Assembly: GCF_032854445.1 (NCBI RefSeq)
Contig: NC_088302.1
Location: forward strand, 4,707,338-4,771,337
Length of the DNA stretch: 64,000 nt
Direction of reading: 5' to 3'
Source: Liolophura sinensis
Taxonomy: Eukaryota > Mollusca > Polyplacophora > Chitonida > Chitonidae
In this document: piece by piece, positions 1 to 10,780 of the stretch
Numbering within the stretch: position 1 is the first letter of the stretch
Layout: each line of letters begins with the position of its first letter
Position numbers and translations under genes: made by a program
The notes under the pieces: model-generated
Told to the model about the DNA's origin: nothing
Seen by the model: only the letters and a program-made list of their open reading frames with translations
The model's database searches: none

Positions 1-24
1 AAGCAGAATTGTCATAACTGTATC

Positions 25-334
25 ATGCCTCAAGCATATTGCTGTTTTGGTGACTTTCCTGTTTTTACCTGTATCATGCCCCAAGCATATTGCTGTTTTG
101 GTGACTTTCCTGTTTTTACCTGTATCATGCCTCAAGCATATTGCTGTTTTGGTGACTTTCCTGTTTTTACCTGTATCATGCCTCAAGCATATTGCTGTTT
201 TGGTGACTTTCCTGTTTTTACCTGTATCATGCCTCAAGCATATTGCTGTTTTGGTGACTTTCCTGTTTTTACCTGTATCATGCCTCAAGCATATTGCTGT
301 TTTGGTGACTTTCCTGTTTTTACCTGTATCATGA
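25..334 (+). repeat. 51-bp minisatellite, six copies
   Basis: Six nearly identical 51-bp units run head to tail and end about 40 bp before the first visible SHB-family exon. The only variation I see is a c/t change near the start of a unit. Because 51 is a multiple of three, the array is open in two forward frames, and one of them (MPQAYCCFGDFPVFTCI repeated) runs without a stop into the exon. A pyrimidine-rich tract and an AG at 375-376 separate array and exon, so I read the array as intronic and not as protein. Confidence 0.95.
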
Positions 335-376
335 ACCTCATTAATAGATTTCTTCCACCTCTTTGTGTGTTGACAG

Positions 377-3300
377 AGCTCCAGGCCCAGGCCTTGCTGC
401 AGCCAAAGGACGTGAGTGAGATAGCAGGAGGGGTCTATTCGGAAGCTTACATGGTTCCTGAAGTCCAAGCCTCTGTCTACAACCTCGCCAAAGATACCAG
501 CAGTGCCAAACTCGGAGGGGACAGGTTGAGCCGATTTAGAGCTCAGGGACGCAACTGGGCACAGGGTTCTGCTTCACGCGCACCTGCAAGTACCTCACGG
601 CTGACGTCCGCCTCAAGCGAAGACAAAGAGAACACAGACTCCGATTATGACAAGTTAGGTTACGCCTCCGGTTACGACCGCGTGGACGGAGCCAGTGGCG
701 AGCAGTACGGCAGCTTGTATGTGGAAGGGAGTGCCTTCCGGCCAGTCAAACCTCAGGCGCGTTCCCAGGGGGAAGTGACGTACCAGGACCCCTGGGACCG
801 CAGCACTGCTGAGAAGGACCTCGAGGAGAAGCTGAGCTCACCCAAGTCTCGTCTAGGTGGCACCAGAGGCATGTTGTCATCATCACATGACACAGACAAT
901 GGGGGTAAGGGTTTCTCCGAATCTGGGGCCCTCCCTAGTAACTACTGCCAGCCCTGGGATCTAAAGTCAGCCCAGCAGCAGTTCCAGGAGTCTATCCACT
1001 CCTCCAGATCCCCGCCCACTCAGAATTCCCCTGTCAAGCACAGTTCGGGTGTCAGCGGTGGGGCGCGACCCCGCAAGGGCAGTGGGGGACGTATTATAGA
1101 AGGTGGAGTATACGAGGCCCCATGGGACTCAGAAGAAAAACAAAAAGAACTTGAAGAGAAATTCAAAGCTGCCGAAATTCAGAAATCTCCTAAAAAAGAT
1201 GGCAGTAAGGAGAGTTCTCCAAAGTCTGGTGTGCGGTCTCGAGCCGTGGAGGACATTACTGTGTACGAGGAGCCATGGGATGTGAGCTCTAAGGGTAGAG
1301 CGATATCCTCCATGCTGTCTGGCACAGGTAAGGTGACAGGCTGACAGGTGACAGGTGCGAGAGCAGGTCATCCAGTTCCACGTTCTGTGATAGTTTCCAC
1401 GGAGTCCTGCTGTCCTGTAAAGTATCCATTATGAAACATATACATAAATATACATTAACTTTGTCAACAGTGTATATAAAATGAAAGACTTGCATTTATA
1501 AATAGTGAGAGAATAAATGTAAAATAGGACAACATGTAGGTTATATTAAATACGTTTCACACCTTTGCTTTGTTGAGGGTAAATACTCCAATGGCAAGTT
1601 CGTTTCAGATCCCTGTTTTCCTGCAGAAACATCAAATTTTTGCATGTATTTTATAACTTTCCATCCTGCAAGCTGAAATGTATTTGATGTCAGGTGGCTA
1701 CCTTGAGATAGTCGTGTTGTTTTTTGTGTGGTCTCATTTCTGGAAATGGCTTCATTGTCAGGGTAGACCCATGAGACCAACCAGAACCCGTGGGTTCTCC
1801 CTTACGCTGGGATTGTACTTTACGATCCATTGATTAACAAGATTGCCTGTATGAACTTAATAAAAACTGACCACTGGTGTAATATTGCAAACTGATAATC
1901 GGCACAAACTGCAGCTATTGTTGCATGTAAATATATTTAAGGTTGCCTTTCACGGCATAATGACCCAGGAGCCTCCCTACATTGCGGTCACTGTGAGTTC
2001 AAGTCCAGCTCATACTGGCTTCCTCTCCGGCCATACGTGGGAAGGTGTGCCAGCAGCCAGGTCTGTGGATGGTTGTGTGTTTCTCACGGGCTCTGCTTGG
2101 TTTCCTCCCACTATAATGCTGGCCGCTGGTGTATAAATTAAATATTGTTGAGTATGGTGTAAAATACCTGCCAAACAAATAAATGTATGTCAGAAAACCC
2201 TCAGTTGCATGTACCTGGCTGTACCAGACTTAAATATGAAAAACATATTAAAGCTAATGTACTTAGTATAACACCTTGGGACTGTATTTGTAAATCAGCT
2301 GTAATATTGGTTCGGTCCCTGTGAAAATAATGCAGTACTACTGATAAGGGGCGTGCAGGCATAAATAAAAATTAGATATAAACTTCTAAAAGTGTACTGT
2401 ATGCGCCAGAAGATTTGTGTGTACGCCTGTGCTCCTGAAAACTAGCGTAGATCTAAAGCAGACAGTCCTGTCAAGATCAAAAGTAAATCTCCACAGCAAC
2501 CCATGTGCTCAACGTTGTACACCATGTGTTAGTTTTTAGACACTCTAGGCTACAGGAAAAGCCCCTGTGCCCCTATTTCAATTCCCTACGAATCGTCAGT
2601 CTACAGTGTGCAAGTACATGTATCATCGAGGGACCAGTTCCTGACATACACATGTACCTATGATTTCATAAAGAGAGAAGCTAATGAAATGGAATAAAAA
2701 ATATCGTGAGAACAGCTAGCAACATATGCACAGAAACACATCAGATTTACACTATATACTGCCATTAATTAAAGCACAAAATATCAAATCTTCTAATGTA
2801 GGTCTTCTAATGTAGGCCCTGTTACCATCTTTTGACACAAAGATGGTCGTTGTTAACAAGGTTGTTGGGGCCAAGAAATGTTTAGACAGGTAAAAGTAAA
2901 TTTACCTGTTGCATTAGGCAGGTTACCACAGAGAAAAATAATACTGCAACTGCTGCTATCAAAGTGCAAGGAATGAAAAGAACAGAATAAAAATGTCCAT
3001 GAGTTCGATATTGAAATAAAACCCCACACAGGGTGATGCGAAATAAATAAATATATTAACTTCATTCAGATTAATGCCTCTTGTGGAAGAGCTGTAATTA
3101 CATTATTCTAGAGTGTATACCTTGTAGTCCTAGATAACTACAAAGGAAAGAATCTCTGTACATATCAGCTTGTGTATGTCTGTATGCAAATGTAGGCTTA
3201 TGTCTTTTCTTCACTCCCTTTCACTCGATCAACTTCACGTTTTCCATGTGTATTACTGGTGACCCAAAATAGTGAAGTGTTGAGTATTTCAAAAAAAATA

Positions 3301-6300
3301 TGTTCTGCAGTACCGCGTTTTTGGAAAGTCAGAAGTAATGTACGCCCTCTCGGGATTACCATGCTTCCTGTGAAAAAAAGTTATCTGTAGCACTGTAATG
3401 TATTTCACGTATATAAGGTTGGTATGTCAAAATGCCATTTCAGGAGCACATCAAGACTGTAAACTGACATTTTCGGTGTCAGCACAAGTTTTTCTGGTAA
3501 GACACTTATGAAACTTCACAAAGAACTCTTAAGTGACCCTATAGGGTTGATGAATCAAAGAAAATGTGCATTTGAAATATACAGAATTTAGTTGAAATAA
3601 ACTACTTTGTGTTATTGTAAAAAGTGTAAGAATTGTAGATGTGTTGGTTTTTAGGGGAACAAAAGGAATCCTCGGCTCCTAAAAGTCCTGGCTCCAAAGA
3701 CGGTACTAACACATCACCCAAGCAGAAGGCTGGCATCAAGGTGGACATAGGGGCACGAATACGCAGCGCCATTGGGGAGGTCATCGACCCCACAATAAAG
3801 CTAGAAAAACAAAGGTAAGGCAGAGGCTCGTCATTGTGGTGCATCGTACTTGGTGTACTGGCTGTTCCTGATGATATGGCTAAAAGTATTTGTGCTGAAG
3901 TTTCTGGTTTTAGGTTGGTCAGATGTCTTTAATTCGTTCCATGTTAGCACCACCCAGCACGCCTTGGCTGTTTGACAATATTATACGGCCACAAACCGAC
4001 TGGAATTCCAGGGTGAAATGAAAATGGCATGTGCAGTTCTAATAAATTGTCCTTTATATCACTTCATCTGAGTTAAAAGGTATCTCTCAAAATTCAGTAT
4101 TGAAAGCTTTTGACTTTGAACTTTTGCTATCCCCCTTATAGTATACCCTCAATGACCATAAATGTCTAACTTGCCAGTTTTTCCAGATTTTGAGAGTTAT
4201 ACTGATTTTAGAAAGGTGTTTTGATGTTTACTTGGAACATGGGATGATATTCTAGTGGAAAATGTAAGTTTCAGCACCAAAAATAATATTTTGTGACATT
4301 TATTTACCTCTAAAAATACTTTTTTGTGGGCAAAATTTTTAGGTCATTTAGGGTCTGGTACAGCCTGAGAATTTCCTGTTTATCCATATTTCCATAATCT
4401 GTGAGGTAAACATTTTTCTAAAAAGCCAGTTTTAATCCAAGCTAGCTACTATCCCAATCATTATAGGTCCATGAATTTCCTAGAATGCGCAGATTATTTC
4501 TCTGGCTCAGTTGACTCGTCTTGATTCTCTGTGTGCTCTGTTCCCCTCTCCTACAGCTGGTACCATGGTACTATTGGCCGCTCCGATGCAGAGGCTCTTC
4601 TCAGGGTCTGTAAAGAAGGCAGCTACCTAGTGAGGAATAGTGAGAGCACCAAAACTGACTACTCTCTCTCCATGAAGTAAGGAAAACTTGTATTCTGTAT
4701 GCACAAACTCACTTGTATTATGTCCACACAAACTCACTTGTATTCTGTCTACACAAACTCACTTGTATTCTGTCCACACAAACTCACTTGTATTATGTCT
4801 ACACAAATTGACTACTCATCCCCTATGAAGTAAAGAAAACTTTGTATTCTGTCTATACAAGTCCAGCTGATGCCGGCTTTCTCTCCGGCTGTATGAGGGA
4901 AGGTCTGCTAGCAACCTGTGGATGATCTTGGGTTTCCCCCCAGGCTTTACCCGGTTTCCTCCCACCATAATGCTGGCTGCCAGCGTATAAGCGAAATATT
5001 CTTATAAATACCAATGAAATATATAAATAAATATTTTGTCACACAAACTGACTACTGTCTCTCCATGAAGGAAGGAAAACTTTATATTCTGTCCGCACAA
5101 ACTGACTACTGTCTCTCCATGAAGGAAGGAAAACTTTATATTCTGTCCGCACACACTGAATACTGTCTCTCCATGAAGGAAGGAAAACTTTATACTCTGT
5201 CCGCACAAACTGACTACTGTCTCTCCATGAAGGAAGGAAAACTTTATATTCTGTCCGCACACACTGAATACTGTCTCTCCATGAAGGAAGGAAAACTTTA
5301 TACTCTGTCCGCACGAACTGACTACTGTCTCTCCATGAAGGAAGGAAAACTTTATATTCTGTCCGCACACACTGAATACTGTCTCTCCATGAAGGAAGGA
5401 AAACTTTATACTCTGTCCGCACAAACTGACTACTGTCTCTCCATGAAGGAAGGAAAACTTTATACTCTGTCCGCACAAACTGACTACTGTCTCTCCATGA
5501 AGGAAGGAAAACTTTATACTCTGTCCGCACACACTGACTACTGTCTCTCCATGAAGGAAGGAAAACTTTATACTCTGTCCGCACACACTGAATACTGTCT
5601 CTCCATGAAGGAAGGAAAACTTTATACTCTGTCCGCACACACTGAATACTGTCTCTCCATGAAGGAAGGAAAACTTTATACTCTGTCCGCACACACTGAA
5701 TACTGTCTCTCCATGAAGGAAGGAAAACTTTATATTCTGTCCGCACAAACTGACTACTGTCTCTCCATGAAGGAAGGAAAACTTTATACTCTGTCCGCAC
5801 ACACTGAATACTGTCTCTCCATGAAGGAAGGAAAACTTTATACTCTGTCCGCACACACTGACTACTGTCTCTCCATGAAGGAAGGAAAACTTTATACTCT
5901 GTCCGCACAAACTGACTACTGTCTCTCCATGAAGGAAGGAAAACTTTATACTCTGTCCGCACAAACTGACTACTGTCTCTCCATGAAGGAAGGAAAACTT
6001 TATACTCTGTCCGCACACACTGAATACTGTCTCTCCATGAAGGAAGGAAAACTTTATACTCTGTCCGCACACACTGAATACTGTCTCTCCATGAAGGAAG
6101 GAAAACTTTATACTCTGTCCGCACAAACTGACTACTGTCTCTCCATGAAGGAAGGAAAACTTTATACTCTGTCCGCACAAACTGACTACTCACTATCGGG
6201 GAAGCAAAGAAAAGATTGTATTCCTTCCTTACAAGTGGACTATTCACTCACTCTTCATGAAGTAAAAAAAGCATTCATGCTGAAGGGATGCAGAATCAGT

Positions 6301-7159
6301 GCTGGTTGGCAGGCAGACAGTGGAGATGGGATTTCCTGGGGTAAAGCCTGCTGTTTTGATCAAGCTTCAATAAATGCACCTGTACCGAAAAATTCAGCTC
6401 TACCTAGGCATAGCCTTACCCTGGGTTTTCCTCTTTTTCAGATCAGTCTATCACTGACAATTCTGTATGCCTTAAGGTCATGTTAAACGCTAGTTGTTAT
6501 TGTGTGACAGGTTTATTTCATGATTTCCTGGCTTATTTTATGTGATAAATGTATGGCATTGAACAATACAGTTTAAGCATTTAAACAGAAACCTTTACAA
6601 GGGCTATTCCATGTATAATGTGAATTTTTGGCAAAAAAATTGATATTCAGTAGTCAAATGAAGTTTTCCAAAAATAGCTCAAATTATTGCCTTTTAGTAA
6701 ATCAGATTTGCTCTTGTACTATTTATAGTGTAAAAATGATTCTAAAGTTTAAAAAGTTACAATGCATCATGTGTTTTAAATTTAAGCTACTGTTTTAAAA
6801 AATGAGGTCCATTTTATTTGCACTCATTGATTTTTTATGAGAAATCTCCAGTATCGCCTCTTTAAGTATTTTACAGCACTGGCACATTACTCTTGCGTGG
6901 ACTGTTTTTCATTTAATTGTTTTAAGAAATAGCTCCATTTCTACTAATATCCATTTGTTATTTTGTTTTCAGAAGTTCCCGGGGCTTTATTCACATCAAG
7001 ATATCACGTGACAAGGATTATAAGTTTATTCTTGGAGAAAACAGCCAGCCATTTGAAGCAATCCCAGAAATGATATTTCATTACAGTAGAAACCTTCTCC
7101 CCATCAAAGGAGCCGATCACATGATCTTGCTCCATCCAGTGATAAATGAGCTCTTGTGA
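377..7159 (+). CDS. SHB: SH2 domain adapter of the SHB/SHD/SHE/SHF family, C-terminal part
   Basis: Four exons: 377-1327, 3655-3814, 4557-4676 and 6973-7159 (stop TGA 7157-7159). Phases agree across all junctions and give about 471 codons. The 5' end lies before the window, since the first exon opens in phase 1 after an acceptor at 375-376. Family members are cytoplasmic adapters that bind phosphotyrosine and link receptor tyrosine kinases to downstream signalling. The first exon is polar and disordered and carries four P-W-D motifs (YQDPWD, NYCQPWD, YEAPWD, YEEPWD), spaced like docking tyrosines in the family. The SH2 domain starts at WYHGTIGR at the beginning of exon 3, has the phosphotyrosine-binding arginine in YLVRNSES, and ends with LLPIKGADHMILLHPV, a typical SHB-family ending. 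Introns are 2.3, 0.7 and 2.3 kb, and the last holds a 54-bp array derived from exon 3. The symbol is at family level; I cannot separate SHB from SHD, SHE or SHF. Confidence 0.9.
1328..3654 (+). other. SHB-family intron between exons 1 and 2
   Basis: Donor GTAAGG at 1328 and acceptor TTAG ending 3654. It contains a SINE at about 1955-2187. Otherwise it is A/T-rich sequence with no coding signal I can support on either strand. Confidence 0.75.
1955..2187 (+). mobile_element. tRNA-derived SINE, near full length
   Basis: It has a tRNA-like B-box (gagttcaagtcc), a conserved body (tggcttcctctccggcca, tttcctcccactataatgctgg) and a tail ending in aaacaaataaatg. The same body recurs at least ten times in the window in both orientations. 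The 5' head around ggcataatgacccagg is present here and missing in most other copies, so this is the most complete copy. Confidence 0.8.
4140..4330 (+). repeat. Dispersed repeat, family C (degenerate)
   Basis: The segment around gatgatattctagtggaaaatgtaag followed by tttcagcacc matches, with divergence, the reverse complement of 22050-22195 and of 52340-52480. Ends are uncertain and I see no clear terminal repeats. It lies in the SHB-family intron upstream of the SH2 exon. Confidence 0.45.
4677..4857 (+). repeat. Degenerate precursor copies next to the SH2 donor
   Basis: Directly after the exon 3 donor there are about five short units of roughly 25 bp (acaaactcacttgtattctgtcc) and then one full-length unit at 4802-4857 that still reads atgaagtaaagaaaac, that is, with a GTAAAG in place of the exon's GTAAGG. 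These look like older or intermediate products of the process that made the homogeneous array starting at 5041. Confidence 0.8.
4857..5036 (+). mobile_element. tRNA-derived SINE, 5' truncated
   Basis: Begins at the B-box-like caagtccagctgatgcc, continues through the shared body (ggtttcctcccaccataatgctgg) and ends in atataaataaatattt. It sits exactly between the degenerate array copies and the homogeneous 54-bp array, so it either inserted into the array or marks its boundary. Confidence 0.75.
5041..6195 (+). repeat. 54-bp minisatellite derived from the SH2 exon end and its donor site
   Basis: Twenty-one full 54-bp copies plus a diverging edge copy. The unit equals the end of exon 3 (actgactac..tctctccatgaa) joined to the first intron bases (ggaaaact..tattctgt). 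In the exon the junction is atgaa|gtaagg; in every homogeneous copy it is atgaaggaagg, so the donor GT is gone. The unit is 18 codons long and stop-free in one forward frame (TDYCLSMKEGKLYTLSAH) and two reverse frames, which produces long spurious open frames on both strands. I do not regard these as proteins, because the array is flanked by a working donor (4677) and acceptor (6972). Confidence 0.95.
6196..6972 (+). other. Rest of the SHB-family last intron
   Basis: Decaying edge of the array up to about 6260 (a further tactcactatcggggaag and tattcactcactcttcatgaag echo the unit), then A/T-rich sequence up to the acceptor AG at 6971-6972. No gene seen. Confidence 0.6.
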
Positions 7160-7980
7160 GATACATGGCTGTGGCCAAGTGTAAGGAGCCCTGCTATTGG
7201 CTGTAGTTGGAACTCACTGGATTCTGTGGATAACTTAAATGACATTATAGATCTTGTTGGATGATGTGTTTTGACCAAATAACTTCAGATCTCAGATTTC
7301 ACGTGGACAGCAAGTGATGTATTTTATTAACAGATGTCAAACTGCCTTCTGGCAGTGAGGACATGATCTTTTTTTTTTTTTTTTTTTGGTTGTTGTCCAA
7401 CATCAGCAGGTGTGTTACATTGGAGTGTGCAAAACCATGGATAAGACTGCCTCTGTTATTCTTTGTCAGCTGGTTTGTACGTTGTTGCTGGCCCTCTACA
7501 AATGGATCAAAGTCATTTACTGGTTCTTACAGGTCACTACTGGCCGTTCTTTACAGGATTTATTTATAAACTTGTTATGAACTGGGCTGTCATTTACCTA
7601 AATGTGGCCAGTAACAATTTCCAACCCAGCATAACTTCCATGATTCAAAGCGAGTCATGTTCACTGGACAGCAGATCAAAAACAGTTACACGTATTTACA
7701 TGGCAACAGTTTTAGTACCTTATCCATGTTACCTGCCCAGCTACATGTAAATTCAGACAGTTATACATGTTACCTGGCAGGAAAGGAGGAATAACTCCAG
7801 CCTTCATAGTGCAGAGAAAGTGTACATTATTTCAGTACTGTTTTGTATTTGTGAGGAGGGAAATGTGAAGTTTTATCGTGAACAGTATTGGAGGGTGGAA
7901 ATCAGCTTTACCATCTTCATTCTCACAGATTTCATATGTTTATCATTTGTAGACTTCAGTTTTTATGCTTTTTAAATACC
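7160..7980 (+). other. Probable 3' UTR and flank of the SHB-family gene
   Basis: The region follows the stop codon at 7157-7159. It contains a poly-T run near 7370-7388 and no convincing reading frame. I could not pick a unique polyadenylation signal; the first clear AATAAA in a suitable context is near 9628. Confidence 0.4.
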
Positions 7981-8630
7981 ATAAAGCTGCAGGGTTATGG
8001 TTGATGAAGACGATGTCAGTACCTTACCACAAAGCTTCAGGGTTATGGTTGATGAAGACAATGTCATTACCTTACCACAAAGCTTCAGGGTTATGGTTGA
8101 TGAAGGCGATGCCAGTACCCTACCACAAAGCTGCAGGGTTATGGTTGATGAAGACGATGTCAGTACCTTACCACAAAGCTGCAGGGTTATGGTTGATGAA
8201 GATGATGTCAGTACCTTACCACAAAGCTGCAGGGTTACAGTTGATGAAGGCGATGTCAGTACCTTACCACAAAGCTGCAGGGTTATGGTTGATAAAGACG
8301 ATGTCATTACCGTACCATAAAGCTGCAGGGTTATGGTTGATGAAGACGATGTCAGTACCTTACCACAAAGCTGCAGGGTTACGGTTGATGAAGGCGATGT
8401 CAGTACCTTACCACAAAGCTGCAGGGTTATGGTTGATAAAGACGATGTCAGTACCTTACCATAAAGCTGCAGGGTTATGGTTGATAAAGACGATGTCAGT
8501 ACCTTACCATAAAGCTGCAGGGTTTTATGGTTGATAAAGACGATGTCAGTACCTTACCACAAAGCTGCAGGGTTACGGTTGATGAAGACGATGTCAGTAC
8601 ATTATCATAAATCTGCAGGGTTATGGTTGG
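7981..8630 (+). repeat. 48-bp minisatellite, about 13 copies
   Basis: Unit of 48 bp (acaaagctgcagggttatgg, then ttgatgaagacgatgtcagt, then accttacc). Copies vary at a few sites (gaagac/gaaggc/aaagac, ccac/ccat). Being a multiple of three, it yields open frames in several frames. It lies about 0.8 kb beyond the SHB-family stop codon, possibly inside the 3' UTR, and resembles no exon in the window. Confidence 0.95.
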
Positions 8631-8639
8631 TAATACTTG

Positions 8640-10576
8640 TTCATAATTCTGTCACACAGTTAGCAGTATTATCATGCCTTTTTGTGAACTGTTTGATCCA
8701 TTCAAAATGATTTTGTGATCCCAACATTTGATAGCAAATAGATTGTGAATGTCATTCTGTAGAATTCATCATTTCTGTGTTTTCATCAATCACAGCTTCC
8801 CAAACTTAAGAATAATAATCCAAGTAGGATAAATTAACATTATTTACATCCGTTCCAACAAATGATGCAGGGTATGTATTTTTATGGACTTCGTTCCTTA
8901 CAAGGAAATGTGGACTAAAGGGAGATAATTTCTGGTGCAAGGGGAGACAAGTTTTGAGTTGACACCATGAAAGCGGCAGTTGTACGAGTTTGCCAGTTTT
9001 TAACGCTTTTTCCTCATTTTAACTGAGTATGTGTATGTGGATTGCAGATTGCACTTTGTTGGATTGCAGAATTACAGGTTTAGATATCTTTTTTTTTTTT
9101 GATTCTAATTTTTGTAAGTACAAACATTTCTTTTCCAGTAACGTGCTAGTATGTGAAAATTAATGATTTAAGATTATTCCTGCTGGTTGGCAGACAAGAC
9201 TGTGGTAGTAAGGCTACAGCTTGACATACCCTGACCAGCATTGTGAGCTGGTGAGCCCAGAGTTAGAGAATTTGTATTTCCAAAGTTTTCTGAAAAAGGT
9301 GTAAAACACAATGTGTACAAACAATACACATGTAGACTGTATTGCGTCAGTGTTTGGTACATAATCCTGAATACATGTAGAGGCCTGTGATAACTAAATA
9401 TGACATTATACTGAGATGGTTGTTTAGTTGAGGTCATAATTTGTAATAAATACATAATTAGAAGGCGAGGATATACTTTTGGATTCAGTATGTGGGACTT
9501 GTGATGGTGAGTCCTCCCTGCAGTGTCTTTGTGGTTAATGATTTGTATCCAACACGTGAAGGTTAAACTTTGTCTGACTGTGTAATTAGAACTGCAGTTT
9601 ATATTTGTAATATTTGTGCGACTAATGAATAAAAAATAATACTGGCCACCTAGATATTGGAAGAACTTTAGCAGTGAGATTTTGCTGTGGTACGGCTCCG
9701 AGATGGAGAGATTTCATGTTGCATCCACTCACTTGCCCTACCAGTGAAAATACAAAGAATTAAGTCCAAGAAGAAAGAAATCCTGTTTATGTTATAATTA
9801 TTTTCTGGCTTTGCTGTCAGGGGGGATTGCAATATTTGTCTTTTCATTTTTTTTTTCTTCAAAACATTGTATTAATCCATCTACACACTTGCAGAGATCT
9901 GTTACAGGTTATTCAAAATGTATTGGCAGTTCAGCCAGGTACTAACTGCAGTCTGAACATAAATCCCCTAAATCTCTTTATTACGACACAACTAGTATTG
10001 CCAGATCTGTCTTTACTTAGAATACATTTTTGGACAACTGGTCCAGGTGGTAACAAAGAGTACAGATCTGTACCAGAATGAACTCTCCCTGTTCCATATA
10101 AACATCAATCAAACGCATTATGACAAAGAACAAATCAAGGGAAGAGCAGCAGATATGGCACAGTGTGTCTTCAAAGTCAACAGTGTGTTATTTATAAGTG
10201 TTTTCGAGACTGTTTGTCACATTACATCTGACATGTCCATGATAATCAAAGTATGTGGATATTATCTTTTGTCTTGTAGATTTGTTCAGATTTACTAAGA
10301 TTTTATCCCCCAGGGTTGATGTTCCAAGTCCACCTACTTTGGACCCTATGTAATACAAGTGAAATAAATGTATGGTATGAATGATTCCGTGCTATTTGCA
10401 ATGGTTTTGTTGTATCTGGTGTAAGTAATGAGACAGACAATGGATATGTACATACATGTAAGAAGTTATTTTCAACCATTGGCGCTTTACATTATCACTA
10501 TTCAGCACACAACACAAACCAACGAGGAAAATCCTGAATAAAAGTGATGTATGGCAGCCAGATATAATTAGAAATA
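8640..10576. other. Intergenic or 3' UTR sequence
   Basis: A/T-rich, with short homopolymers and possible AATAAA signals near 9628 and 10362. I see no exon, RNA gene or recognisable element. Confidence 0.4.
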
Positions 10577-10780
10577 TTACCCTAATTCCTCAACTTTTTT
10601 GCATATGGCAGAGCAACTTTCCCTGCAGTTTATGCACATTTTTCATTTGAATTTGGAGACAAAACTACATTGGATGGATTGGCCAATTTCAGGGCTTCAC
10701 AAGAAGTATAATTTTGTCACTCATCACAGAAAATTGCCTTTAGAATAGGCTTGAATAGACACCTTGAAGAAATCCAGTAC
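10577..10780 (-). mobile_element. MITE-like element, family B, reverse orientation
   Basis: Read on the minus strand it starts tactggatttcttcaagg, has the shared core aattggccaatccatccaatg plus tagttttgtctcca, and ends aagttgaggaattagggta. The ends are inverted copies of each other (taccctaattcctcaact). The same element occurs at 15902-16122, 46468-46677 and 56365-56934. Confidence 0.7.

Noticed and set aside
5002-6247. Long minus-strand open frames of about 390-400 codons (repeats of CGQSIKFSFLHGETV)
   Set aside because: They are reverse readings of the 54-bp array. Their length comes from a unit divisible by three, and no domain or start context supports them.
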